From the NCBI GenBank assembly GCA_031430645.1, contig JANPBY010000048.1, forward strand, positions 1 to 11,540: a stretch of DNA of 11,540 bases, in the 5' to 3' direction. Each line of letters starts with the position of its first letter. The stretch's first letter is position 1. Positions 1 to 5,994 of the stretch are shown in pieces. The notes below the pieces were generated by a model that was given only the letters and a program-made list of their open reading frames with translations, searched no databases and had not been told where the DNA came from. This DNA is from JANPBY01 sp031430645. Lineage in GTDB: Bacteria; Actinomycetota; Actinomycetes; DATJPE01. The position numbers were made by a program, and so were the translations under genes.

Positions 1-199
1 CCGCAAAGCGCCCCCACCACAGGAGACCTGCCTTCGTCACCAGGACAGCACCCACACGGTGTCCGCACGAACCCCCGCACCGGCAGTCCACCGCACGCTT
101 GATCACCTTTACGCCTCCGGGAGCCGAATCGACTTCTTTCACAGCGGCGGCGAGGGCGGCAACGTACTCGGCCGAGGCGCCGTTCGTATCGCGGGGCAT
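1..199 (-). CDS. Partial hypothetical protein with a Cys-rich CxCGxxCGH motif, runs off the left edge
   Basis: Read on the minus strand from ATG at 199-197, the frame stays open for 66 codons to the window edge, so the C-terminus is missing. The visible protein begins MPRDTNGASAEYVAALAAAV, has a short Ala-rich helix-like start, then a cluster C-R-C-G-G-S-C-G-H near residues 39-47, followed by a hydrophobic, Trp-containing stretch. About 73% of its third positions are G or C by my count. The Cys/His spacing could bind a metal or could be chance. There is no clear ribosome binding site before the ATG. I do not recognise the family. A plus-strand frame overlaps it (59-301), but its product is Arg/Gly-rich and less protein-like. 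It is transcribed in the same direction as the recombinase upstream, so it might belong to the same inserted segment. Existence is moderately likely; function is unknown. Confidence 0.4.
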   Translation of the reverse strand, partial: MPRDTNGASAEYVAALAAAVKEVDSAPGGVKVIKRAVDCRCGGSCGHRVGAVLVTKAGLLWWGRFA

Positions 200-265
200 G
201 ATCGGGGTTTGCCCAGGGCTCGTCATGCCGTCACCGTACGACGGAAACTGTCGGTGCGGGGATCA

Positions 266-276
266 CCCCTAAGGGG
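266..276. repeat. Short palindrome CCCCT-A-AGGGG
   Basis: Five-base perfect arms around a single central base. The right arm starts a GGGGCTC heptamer (273-279) that recurs inverted at 300-306 and direct at 323-329. It lies in the non-coding stretch 200-424, downstream of the recombinase gene. Its role is not known; with a one-base centre it is more likely a protein-binding site than an RNA hairpin. Confidence 0.4.
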
Positions 277-286
277 CTCCAGGTCC

Positions 287-300
287 CAGCCCGCGGGCTG
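287..300. repeat. Perfect 14-bp palindrome CAGCCCGCGGGCTG
   Basis: The 14 bases equal their own reverse complement. The site is adjacent to the 8-bp inverted repeat at 300-329. Such a symmetric, loop-free site suits a dimeric DNA-binding protein, but palindromes of this size do arise by chance in GC-rich DNA, so the role is only a suggestion. Confidence 0.4.
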
Positions 301-329
301 AGCCCCGCGCCTCACGGAACTCGGGGCTC
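300..329. terminator. Inverted repeat GAGCCCCG / CGGGGCTC, possible terminator
   Basis: Arms at 300-307 and 322-329 are perfect over 8 bp with a 14-base loop. It lies about 95 bases beyond the recombinase stop codon and between that gene and the partial gene at the left edge. There is no T-tract, which is common for actinobacterial terminators. It could equally be a recombinase or regulator binding site, since the heptamer GGGGCTC also occurs at 273-279. Confidence 0.35.
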
Positions 330-390
330 GCAGGGTGTTTGGCGTCCCTGGTGGAGAGGCGGCCCGAGTCTGACCCCGGCGGAGTCGAGG

Positions 391-418
391 CCGGAAACCG
401 GTTCGCTGACAAAGTCAG
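391..418 (-). terminator. Two tandem mini-hairpins just past the recombinase stop
   Basis: CCGG-aaa-CCGG (391-401) and CTGAC-aaa-GTCAG (406-418) are two perfect short stems with AAA loops, starting seven bases beyond the stop codon of the minus-strand recombinase gene. Position suggests a 3'-end signal for that transcript. The stems are short and no T-run follows, so termination is not certain. No tRNA-like cloverleaf or other gene is seen in 200-424. Confidence 0.3.
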
Positions 419-424
419 GGTTAG

Positions 425-1363
425 TCAGAGACGGTCTCCCGTCGCAAGCCGCCGGGCGGTACTGCGGGCTCGTTCATCGGCCAGAGCCGAGCCATATCTG
501 CGGACCATCGTTCCGCCTGTCCAACCCATGAGGCGCTCAACGTCCTGTTCCGAGGCGCCAGCGTCTAGCAGCGCATGGGTGGCGGCATGCCGAAGTTGGT
601 GTGGGTGGATGTCAGCGACCCCGGCCGCCCCGCATCGGCGGCGAAGCATCTCGGCAACACCGCCGCCGCTCAGTCGGTAGTCCCCTGAACCGTCGGCGCG
701 GGTGGACAGGAACAGTGCGTCGGTTGTTGGCGCCCCCGGATGGCGCGCTCGCACTCTGAGCAACCGGGAGAGCGCGAGGGCGGTCTTTGGTGACACCGCG
801 ACCCTGCGGCTGCGGCCACCCTTCGAGCGCCGGACCAGCGCCTCGCCGACCGCGACATCGACGTCGGTGAGATCCAGTCCGATCGCTTCGCTTCGACGCA
901 GCCCCGCGTCGGCTAGGAGGCGAATGAGGGCCGTGTCTCGGCGATCGAGAAAGGATGACCCGGTTGCCGTGGCCAAGATGGCCCGGATCTCAGCGTCGGG
1001 CGGGATTTCGACTAGGGGCGGTTCGACGCGAGGTCGCGGTACTCCGTCCACGGGGTTCTGCGTGACTCCGGCGTCTCCCTCGGCCTGGAGCCATCGGAAC
1101 CACAGTCCCAGTGCTTTGAGGCGCACCGATCGCGTCGCCGGGCTGAGTCCCGACTCGGTCATGGATCGGAGCCATCCCTCGATGTGGCGCCGGGTCACCT
1201 GACCGGGCTCGGTGACATCAGGGTGCTCGGCGTGGATGAACGCGACGAACTGGTTCGCGGCCCGCAGGTACACGGTGCGCGTGCTCTCGGTGACATGCCC
1301 AGAACGGAGGTGTAGTTCCCAGTCCTCCATCCAGGGCGCGAACCCGCCGGTCATAGGCTGCAC
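425..1363 (-). CDS. Tyrosine recombinase / integrase (XerC/XerD-like)
   Basis: This is a complete 312-residue site-specific recombinase of the lambda-integrase/Xer family, which cuts and rejoins DNA through a 3'-phosphotyrosine intermediate. An N-terminal SAM-like core-binding domain covers roughly residues 10-95. The catalytic domain follows, with all six active-site residues visible: R156 in AGLRRSE, K181 in the RRSKGG hairpin, H255 and R258 in HPHQLRH, W281 in LMGW, and nucleophile Y290 in MVRRYGS. The GTG start at 1363 has GGAG five bases upstream; ATG at 1354 is an alternative. It is transcribed away from the methyltransferase at 1495, with a 101-bp divergent spacer. No excisionase, relaxase, capsid or transposase gene is visible, so it may be a solitary integrase, the edge of an integrative element, or a relic. 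The chromosomal XerC or XerD role cannot be excluded but is less likely in this context. Confidence 0.9.
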   Translation of the reverse strand: MQPMTGGFAPWMEDWELHLRSGHVTESTRTVYLRAANQFVAFIHAEHPDVTEPGQVTRRHIEGWLRSMTESGLSPATRSVRLKALGLWFRWLQAEGDAGVTQNPVDGVPRPRVEPPLVEIPPDAEIRAILATATGSSFLDRRDTALIRLLADAGLRRSEAIGLDLTDVDVAVGEALVRRSKGGRSRRVAVSPKTALALSRLLRVRARHPGAPTTDALFLSTRADGSGDYRLSGGGVAEMLRRRCGAAGVADIHPHQLRHAATHALLDAGASEQDVERLMGWTGGTMVRRYGSALADERARSTARRLATGDRL

Positions 1364-1406
1364 TTGAACTCCGATGCTCTTGCGAGGGCGCGCTTCTTCC
1401 CATCAG

Positions 1407-1436
1407 GTTATCAACACAAGGAGCACTGTGCATAAC
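1407..1436. promoter_or_regulatory. Imperfect palindrome in the divergent spacer, DnaA-box-like half-sites
   Basis: Arms GTTATCAACA (1407-1416) and TGTGCATAAC (1427-1436) match in 8 of 10 positions as inverted repeats with a 10-base centre. The right arm, read on the minus strand, is TTATGCACA, a perfect match to the DnaA-box consensus TTATNCACA; the left arm differs at one base. It lies between the recombinase start and the promoter-like pair for the methyltransferase operon. An operator or integrase arm site is the simplest reading; an origin is not supported. Confidence 0.35.
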
Positions 1437-1439
1437 GCA

Positions 1440-1466
1440 TTGACATCGGCTGGGCCTCGATAGAAT
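1440..1466 (+). promoter_or_regulatory. Candidate promoter for the methyltransferase-GH57-GT4 operon
   Basis: A perfect -35 hexamer TTGACA (1440-1445) and a 5-of-6 -10 hexamer TAGAAT (1461-1466) are separated by 15 bases, slightly short for a housekeeping sigma factor. Transcription would begin near 1473, downstream of the ATG at 1465, which supports ATG 1495 as the methyltransferase start with a leader of about 20 bases. Confidence 0.5.
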
Positions 1467-1494
1467 GACTATTTCCGCAGGTCAGAGACGTGTC

Positions 1495-2253
1495 ATGGCT
1501 CTCACTGGCGAGCGAACCCTCCCCGACATCTGGCACGAGAACTACTGGTTCAGACGACACGAGATCGTCTACCTCACGCTGGCCGAGCGCCTGACCGCGG
1601 TGACAAGAAGAGTTCTCGACGCGGGGTGTGGTGAGGGGTACGGCTCCGCTCTGCTCGGCCACTCGACCGGTGGCACGGTCGTCGGGCTGGACTACGACTT
1701 CCTTACGCTGGCGCACGCGCGGCAGGCGTACCCGGGCATAGCAACAGTCCAGGGCAACCTCGTGGCTGTGCCATTCGGTGACGCCACTGTCGGAGCGGTA
1801 GTCAGCCTCCAGGTGGTCGAGCACCTCTGGGACCAGCCCGGCTTCGTCGCCGAGTGCGCGCGGGTCACCCGACCCGGCGGGTGGGTCGCCCTGTCAACGC
1901 CGAACCGACTCACCTTCTCCCCCGGGGTCGGGCGCGGGGAGAGGCCGCTGAACCCGTTTCACAGCAACGAGTTCGACGCCGACGAGCTGGTCGACCTCGT
2001 GACCAGAGCCGGTCTGACGGACCCCGAGCTGCTCGGCCTCAGGAACGGACCGCGACTCTCGGACTGGGAAGCGGACCACGGCTCTGTGGTCGCAGCTCAG
2101 CTCGCGCAGCCGCACGAGACCTGGCCCGACGACCTGGTCCGGCTCGTCCGGTCGTTGACGGCCGAGGACTTCGTGCTCACGCCAGAAGATGTCGAGACCT
2201 CCCTCGACCTCCTGGTCGTCGCCCGAAAGCCAGCAACCGAGGCGGGGCTGTGA
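1495..2253 (+). CDS. Class I SAM-dependent methyltransferase (Rv3030-like, MGLP cluster type)
   Basis: A 252-residue soluble methyltransferase, probably acting on a sugar hydroxyl of an alpha-glucan. SAM-binding motif I is DAGCGEGYG at residues 42-50, with acidic D66 (VGLDYD) after the second strand and a VVEHLW segment near 108-112. A conserved N-terminal signature LTGERTLPD...ENYWFRRHE (residues 3-23) and NPFHSNEF (153-160) resemble my memory of mycobacterial Rv3030. ATG 1495 is preferred because the conserved region begins right after it and the likely promoter overlaps the alternative ATG at 1465 (262 residues). The stop overlaps the GTG of the next gene, implying translational coupling. 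In mycobacteria this gene precedes a GH57 enzyme and a glucosyltransferase of methylglucose lipopolysaccharide synthesis, exactly as here. The methylated position is not deducible from sequence. Confidence 0.85.
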   Translation: MALTGERTLPDIWHENYWFRRHEIVYLTLAERLTAVTRRVLDAGCGEGYGSALLGHSTGGTVVGLDYDFLTLAHARQAYPGIATVQGNLVAVPFGDATVGAVVSLQVVEHLWDQPGFVAECARVTRPGGWVALSTPNRLTFSPGVGRGERPLNPFHSNEFDADELVDLVTRAGLTDPELLGLRNGPRLSDWEADHGSVVAAQLAQPHETWPDDLVRLVRSLTAEDFVLTPEDVETSLDLLVVARKPATEAGL

Positions 2254-3770
2254 ACGACGAGCCGGTCGGAACCTGCTGCATCGTCCTGCACTCTCACCTC
2301 CCCTGGCTGCTACATCACGGGGCCTGGCCGGTCGGCGAGGAATGGCTCCACCAGGCCTGGGCGTCGTCCTATCTGCCGCTCATGGAGTTGCTCGGGCGGT
2401 TGGCCTCCGAAGGGCGACGAGACCTGCTCACTCTTGGGTTGACGCCGGTGCTCGCAGCCCAGCTGGACGACCCCTTTGCCCTACGGGAGTTCCACACCTG
2501 GCTCGGCTTCTGGCGCACGCGGGCCGAGGACCTGGCGACCAGCCCGGGGACAGCAGGAGAGCTGGGGCGGCAGGAGGTCCGCGCAGCGACGACGGCGCTG
2601 GACCTCTTTGAGGCGACGTGGAGCAGCGGTGCGTCGGCGGTGTTGCGCCCACTCCTCGACACCGGCGTCGTGGAGCTGCTCGGCGGCCCGGCCACACACC
2701 CCTTCCAACCGCTCCTGGACCCGAGGGTGGCCCGCTTTGCACTGGGCACGGGCCTCGACGACGCGCAGCTCCGGCTCGGAAGCAGGCCACGAGGCATCTG
2801 GGCTCCCGAGTGCGGCTACCGACCGGGGCTCGAGGACCTCTATTCCTCCGCCGGCGTCAGTCACCTGCTCGTCGACGGGCCCACCCTGCTCGGCGCCCAC
2901 GCCAGCACCGCCGATGCCTGGACCCTCGGCGACAGCGACGTCGTGGCCTTCGGCCGCGACCTCGAGGTGACCTACCGCGTCTGGTCCCCGCGCCGCGGCT
3001 ACCCCGGCGGCCCCTGGTACCGCGACTTCCACTCCTTCGACCCGGACTCCGGCTTCCGGCTCTCGCGAGTGACCTCGACTCGCACGACTCCAGAAAACAA
3101 GGCGCCCTACGACTCGGACCGCGCCCAGGCGGCGGTCGAGCAGGACGCCGCTGACTTCGTCGAGACCGTCCGTCGGCGGTTGGAGGCCCACCGGGCCGCA
3201 CGCGACGGACGACCCGGAGTCGTCGTCGTCGCCTACGACACCGAGCTGTTCGGGCACTGGTGGCACGAGGGGCCGCAGTTCCTCGAACGGGTGTTGCGGG
3301 ACCTGCCGGCAGCCGGCGTACGGCTGACGACGCTGACCGGTGCCATCGACGCCGGGCACGTGGCCGGACGGGTGGACCCCGGGCCGGGTTCGTGGGGGTC
3401 GGGCAAGGACTGGCGGGTGTGGGACGGGGCTGCGGTGTCCGACCTCGTCGCCTCCAACGCCGAGGTGCAGCACCGGCTCCTCGACCTCGTGGACAGCGCC
3501 AAGCCGCTCGCCGAGGACGGACGCCGCCCCGACCTCGACCAGCTCGCCCGCAACGCCCTGCTGACCCTGGCCAGCGACTGGCCCTTCATGGTGAGCCACG
3601 ACAGCGCAGTCGGCTACGCCCGTGAACGCGCGGCTGGCCATCGGGCCGCCTTCGATGCGCTCGCCCGGCGGGTCACCTCGGGCGACCGGCCGGCGGCCGT
3701 ACGGCTGGCCGAACGCCAGCGACTGACCGACGGGCCATTCGGGCACCTCGACGCCCGGCTGCTCACGTAA
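2250..3770 (+). CDS. GH57 alpha-glucan branching-type enzyme with C-terminal DUF1957 domain (Rv3031-like)
   Basis: A 506-residue glycoside hydrolase family 57 protein, expected to form alpha-1,6 branches or links in an alpha-1,4-glucan. The GH57 motifs are intact: HSHLPW at residues 14-19, the nucleophile motif WAPECGY with E187, and the acid/base motif YDTELFGHWW (329-338) with D330. The C-terminal helical DUF1957 part (about 400-500) includes SDWPFM at 442-447. These match characterised GH57 branching enzymes, whose catalytic pair is a Glu and an Asp at comparable positions. The start is GTG 2250, overlapping the methyltransferase stop as GTGA, with GAGG seven bases upstream; the frame is open further up to 1854 but that part is antisense-free shadow of the methyltransferase. 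Length is close to the roughly 525 residues I recall for Rv3031. In mycobacteria the protein is linked to MGLP synthesis, where a role in making diglucosylglycerate has also been proposed. Confidence 0.88.
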   Translation: MNDEPVGTCCIVLHSHLPWLLHHGAWPVGEEWLHQAWASSYLPLMELLGRLASEGRRDLLTLGLTPVLAAQLDDPFALREFHTWLGFWRTRAEDLATSPGTAGELGRQEVRAATTALDLFEATWSSGASAVLRPLLDTGVVELLGGPATHPFQPLLDPRVARFALGTGLDDAQLRLGSRPRGIWAPECGYRPGLEDLYSSAGVSHLLVDGPTLLGAHASTADAWTLGDSDVVAFGRDLEVTYRVWSPRRGYPGGPWYRDFHSFDPDSGFRLSRVTSTRTTPENKAPYDSDRAQAAVEQDAADFVETVRRRLEAHRAARDGRPGVVVVAYDTELFGHWWHEGPQFLERVLRDLPAAGVRLTTLTGAIDAGHVAGRVDPGPGSWGSGKDWRVWDGAAVSDLVASNAEVQHRLLDLVDSAKPLAEDGRRPDLDQLARNALLTLASDWPFMVSHDSAVGYARERAAGHRAAFDALARRVTSGDRPAAVRLAERQRLTDGPFGHLDARLLT

Positions 3771-3782
3771 CCTTCGACCGCG

Positions 3783-5045
3783 ATGCGCATCCTCGTCCTC
3801 TCCTGGGAGTACCCCCCGCTCGTCTATGGCGGCCTGGGGCGCCATGTGCATGCCTTGGCCGAAGCGCAGGCCGCAGCCGGCCACGTGGTGGCCGTCGTCA
3901 CCCAGGCCGTCGAGGGAGCGCCTGCGGACTCGATCGTGAACGGCGTGCGCGTCGTCCGGGTCGCGCCCGACCCGCCCGCTCTGCCCATGAGCGACCTGCT
4001 CGCCTGGGTCATGGCCTTCGAGCACGCCCTGACCCGCGCCGCGCTGCGCGTCGCCGAGGAGCTTCGACCCGAAGTCGTGCACGGGCACGACTGGCTCGTC
4101 GCGCACACCACAACCGCGGTGAAGGAGGCCTACGGAATCCCGTTGGTCGCGACCGTCCACGCCACCGAAGCCGGCCGGCACCAGGGGTGGCTGCCGACGC
4201 CGCTGAGCAAAGCCGTGCACACCGTCGAGTGGTGGCTCACCTTTGAGGCGCGCCGCGTCATCACCTGCTCGTCACACATGCGTTGGGAGGTGACGCGGCT
4301 CTTCGACCTGCCGCCGGACTCTGTCGACGTGATCCCCAACGGGATCGACCTCGGCCGGTGGTCGGTGCCGCCCGAGGCGGTCGCCGCGGCCCGGAAGACG
4401 TACGGCTCCGACGGCCCGTTGCTCGTCTTCACCGGGCGCCTCGAATGGGAGAAGGGCTGCCACACCCTGCTCGACGCGCTGCCCCGGCTTCGCCGAAGGC
4501 ACCCCGGCCTCCGGCTGGTCGTCGCCGGCGACGGTTCCCAGGGCGCGGAGCTGCGCGCCCATGCGAAGCGACTGCGGCTCGGCCGCTCGGCGACATTCCT
4601 CGGCTGGGTGCCGCCCGAGGACCTCGCGGTGCTCGCCGCCGCTGCCGACGTCGCGGTGGTCCCCTCGATCTATGAACCGTTCGGGTTGGTCGCCCTGGAG
4701 GCTGCCGCCGCTGGCACCCCACTGGTGGTGGGTAACACCGGCGGCCTCCGGGAGTTCGTTGAGCATGGCATCACCGGGCTGCGCTTCACCCCCGACGACC
4801 GGGCTGGCCTCGCAGATGCCGTGACAGCCCTGCTCTCCGACGAGGTGCTGGCGCGCCGGATTGCGCGTGCTGCCCGAGCGGTGCTCGCGCGCGACTACAC
4901 GTGGGAAGGCATCGCCGCGCGGACCGTGGAGGTCTACGCCCGTGCCGTACGCGAAGAGCGCACCCTGCAAGCCGACCTGGGACTGCGCGTTGGGCAGCCG
5001 CTCCGGCTGGTCGTGCGAGACGGCAACCTCCTGGCCGATCGCTGA
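3783..5045 (+). CDS. GT4 family alpha-(1,4)-glucosyltransferase, glycogen-synthase-like (Rv3032-like)
   Basis: A 420-residue retaining GT-B glycosyltransferase, expected to add glucose from a nucleotide-glucose to a growing alpha-1,4-glucan. The N-terminal Rossmann domain opens with a glycogen-synthase-like start (SWEYPPLVYGGLGRHV, with the GGLG acceptor/donor loop) and contains HGHDW at residues 100-104. The C-terminal domain has FTGRLEWEKG (216-225) with phosphate-binding R219 and K224, and the EX7E motif from E298 to E306 in YEPFGLVALE. It begins 12 bp after the GH57 gene with no clear Shine-Dalgarno, so it is probably cotranslated in the operon. Its mycobacterial counterpart Rv3032 elongates MGLP and contributes to glycogen. 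GlgM-type maltose-1-phosphate synthase is an alternative for this fold, but the neighbours favour the Rv3032 group. Confidence 0.88.
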   Translation: MRILVLSWEYPPLVYGGLGRHVHALAEAQAAAGHVVAVVTQAVEGAPADSIVNGVRVVRVAPDPPALPMSDLLAWVMAFEHALTRAALRVAEELRPEVVHGHDWLVAHTTTAVKEAYGIPLVATVHATEAGRHQGWLPTPLSKAVHTVEWWLTFEARRVITCSSHMRWEVTRLFDLPPDSVDVIPNGIDLGRWSVPPEAVAAARKTYGSDGPLLVFTGRLEWEKGCHTLLDALPRLRRRHPGLRLVVAGDGSQGAELRAHAKRLRLGRSATFLGWVPPEDLAVLAAAADVAVVPSIYEPFGLVALEAAAAGTPLVVGNTGGLREFVEHGITGLRFTPDDRAGLADAVTALLSDEVLARRIARAARAVLARDYTWEGIAARTVEVYARAVREERTLQADLGLRVGQPLRLVVRDGNLLADR

Positions 5046-5063
5046 CCCGGATCGGATGCCCGG

Positions 5064-5099
5064 AAACTGCCCGGTTGCGAGCCTCAGACCGGGCCGTTT
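5064..5099. terminator. Bidirectional terminator between convergent operons
   Basis: Arms AAACTGCCCGGT (5064-5075) and ACCGGGCCGTTT (5088-5099) pair over 12 positions with one mismatch and a 12-base loop. The A-rich left edge and T-rich right edge give a short U-tract in both directions. It lies in the 96-bp gap between the glucosyltransferase stop and the hydrolase stop, exactly where a shared rho-independent terminator is expected. Confidence 0.7.
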
Positions 5100-5141
5100 C
5101 CCACCACTCGCCGAGCCGCCGCCCCACTGCCCCGATGGACG

Positions 5142-5951
5142 TCAGACCCGGATGCCCTCCACGAAGGCGATCACATCCGCGGCGACTCGTTCCGGTTGTT
5201 CCCAGAGGACGAGGTGGCCGACGCCCTCGTACACGATGAAGCGTGAACCCGAGATCTCGGTCGCGAGGGCCACCTGATCCTCTCTGCCGAGCAACTCGTC
5301 GCGGTCGCCCCAAAGGATCAGGGTCGGAGCCGAGATCGTCCCCGTCTCGGTCGGTGGCCGTGCCGCAGCCAGCCCGGCGAGGCTGCTCCGCCACACGTCG
5401 GCCGGGATGCGTGCGGCCTCGCGGACCCGGTCCTCGTAGTACCACCCAGGCACCTCGTGGCAGAGCCGGAAGCCCGCGAGGAACTGCCTGGCCCAGGCCT
5501 CGTCGACGGGGTCGGTGAGCTGGTCGAGCTCGTCAGCGAACTGCGGTCGGCCTTGCAGGCTCCGCGGTGAGCCGATGAGGACGAGCGCCGCCGCCCGGTC
5601 AGGGCTGTGGACGGCGACTTGCTGAGCTAGGTATCCGCCACTCGAGGAACCCACGAGAACGGCGGACGACAGGCCGATCGCGTCCATGAACGCCTCGACG
5701 TCCGCTCCGAGTGACTCGAGGTCGTACCCCGTAGCGGGCTTGTCAGCGTCGCCATGGCCCCGCTGGTCCATCGCCACCACGTGCCAGGAATGAGGCAGCA
5801 TCGTTGTCAGCCGGTCGAAGGACCGCAGTGACTCACCCCACGCGTGCAAGAGAAGAATTGCGGGGCCTGACCGATCGCCCCACTCCACGAACGGAAGGGA
5901 GACCGCCGTGCTGAGGTCGACGCGGTGGACGCCCGGCTCCAGAGTCACCAC
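5142..5951 (-). CDS. Alpha/beta hydrolase fold protein
   Basis: A 269-residue cytosolic alpha/beta hydrolase. The nucleophile elbow GSSSG places S103 as catalytic serine; HAWGE (36-40) is the oxyanion-loop region; GDRD (215-218) supplies the acid, probably D218; and VGHLVLWEQP supplies H246. The MDQRGHGDADKP segment (61-72) is typical of the ester and epoxide hydrolase branch, but a serine nucleophile points to an esterase, lipase or C-C hydrolase rather than an epoxide hydrolase or dehalogenase. The start is GTG 5951 (or GTG 5948), with no strong ribosome binding site. It is the last gene of the minus-strand operon, 43 bp after the racemase-family gene. Deacylation of a polysaccharide or acyl-CoA intermediate would fit the neighbours, but this is inference and the substrate is unknown. 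Confidence 0.85.
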   Translation of the reverse strand: MVTLEPGVHRVDLSTAVSLPFVEWGDRSGPAILLLHAWGESLRSFDRLTTMLPHSWHVVAMDQRGHGDADKPATGYDLESLGADVEAFMDAIGLSSAVLVGSSSGGYLAQQVAVHSPDRAAALVLIGSPRSLQGRPQFADELDQLTDPVDEAWARQFLAGFRLCHEVPGWYYEDRVREAARIPADVWRSSLAGLAAARPPTETGTISAPTLILWGDRDELLGREDQVALATEISGSRFIVYEGVGHLVLWEQPERVAADVIAFVEGIRV

Positions 5952-5994
5952 GTCATCGTCGGCGTCGGGCTCGTGAGAGGAGCAGCGAAACCCC

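Noticed and set aside
59..301. 80-codon plus-strand frame at the left end
   Set aside because: No recognisable motifs, no clear ribosome binding site, and a more plausible frame runs on the other strand.
200..424. Possible tRNA or attachment-site tRNA next to the recombinase
   Set aside because: No cloverleaf, T-loop consensus or CCA end can be found on either strand; only small palindromes are present.
1407..1436. Replication origin based on DnaA-box-like arms
   Set aside because: Only one perfect box and one near match, with no AT-rich unwinding region and no dnaA, dnaN or parAB genes nearby.
1854..2249. Upstream extension of the GH57 reading frame
   Set aside because: It overlaps the methyltransferase in another frame and gives an Arg/Pro-rich product. 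GTG 2250 with a ribosome binding site and the family N-terminus fits better.
2481..4220. 579-codon open frame on the minus strand
   Set aside because: It lies antisense to the GH57 and GT4 genes, which have intact catalytic motifs. Its product is Val/Gly/Arg-rich without motifs, as expected for a shadow frame in GC-rich DNA.
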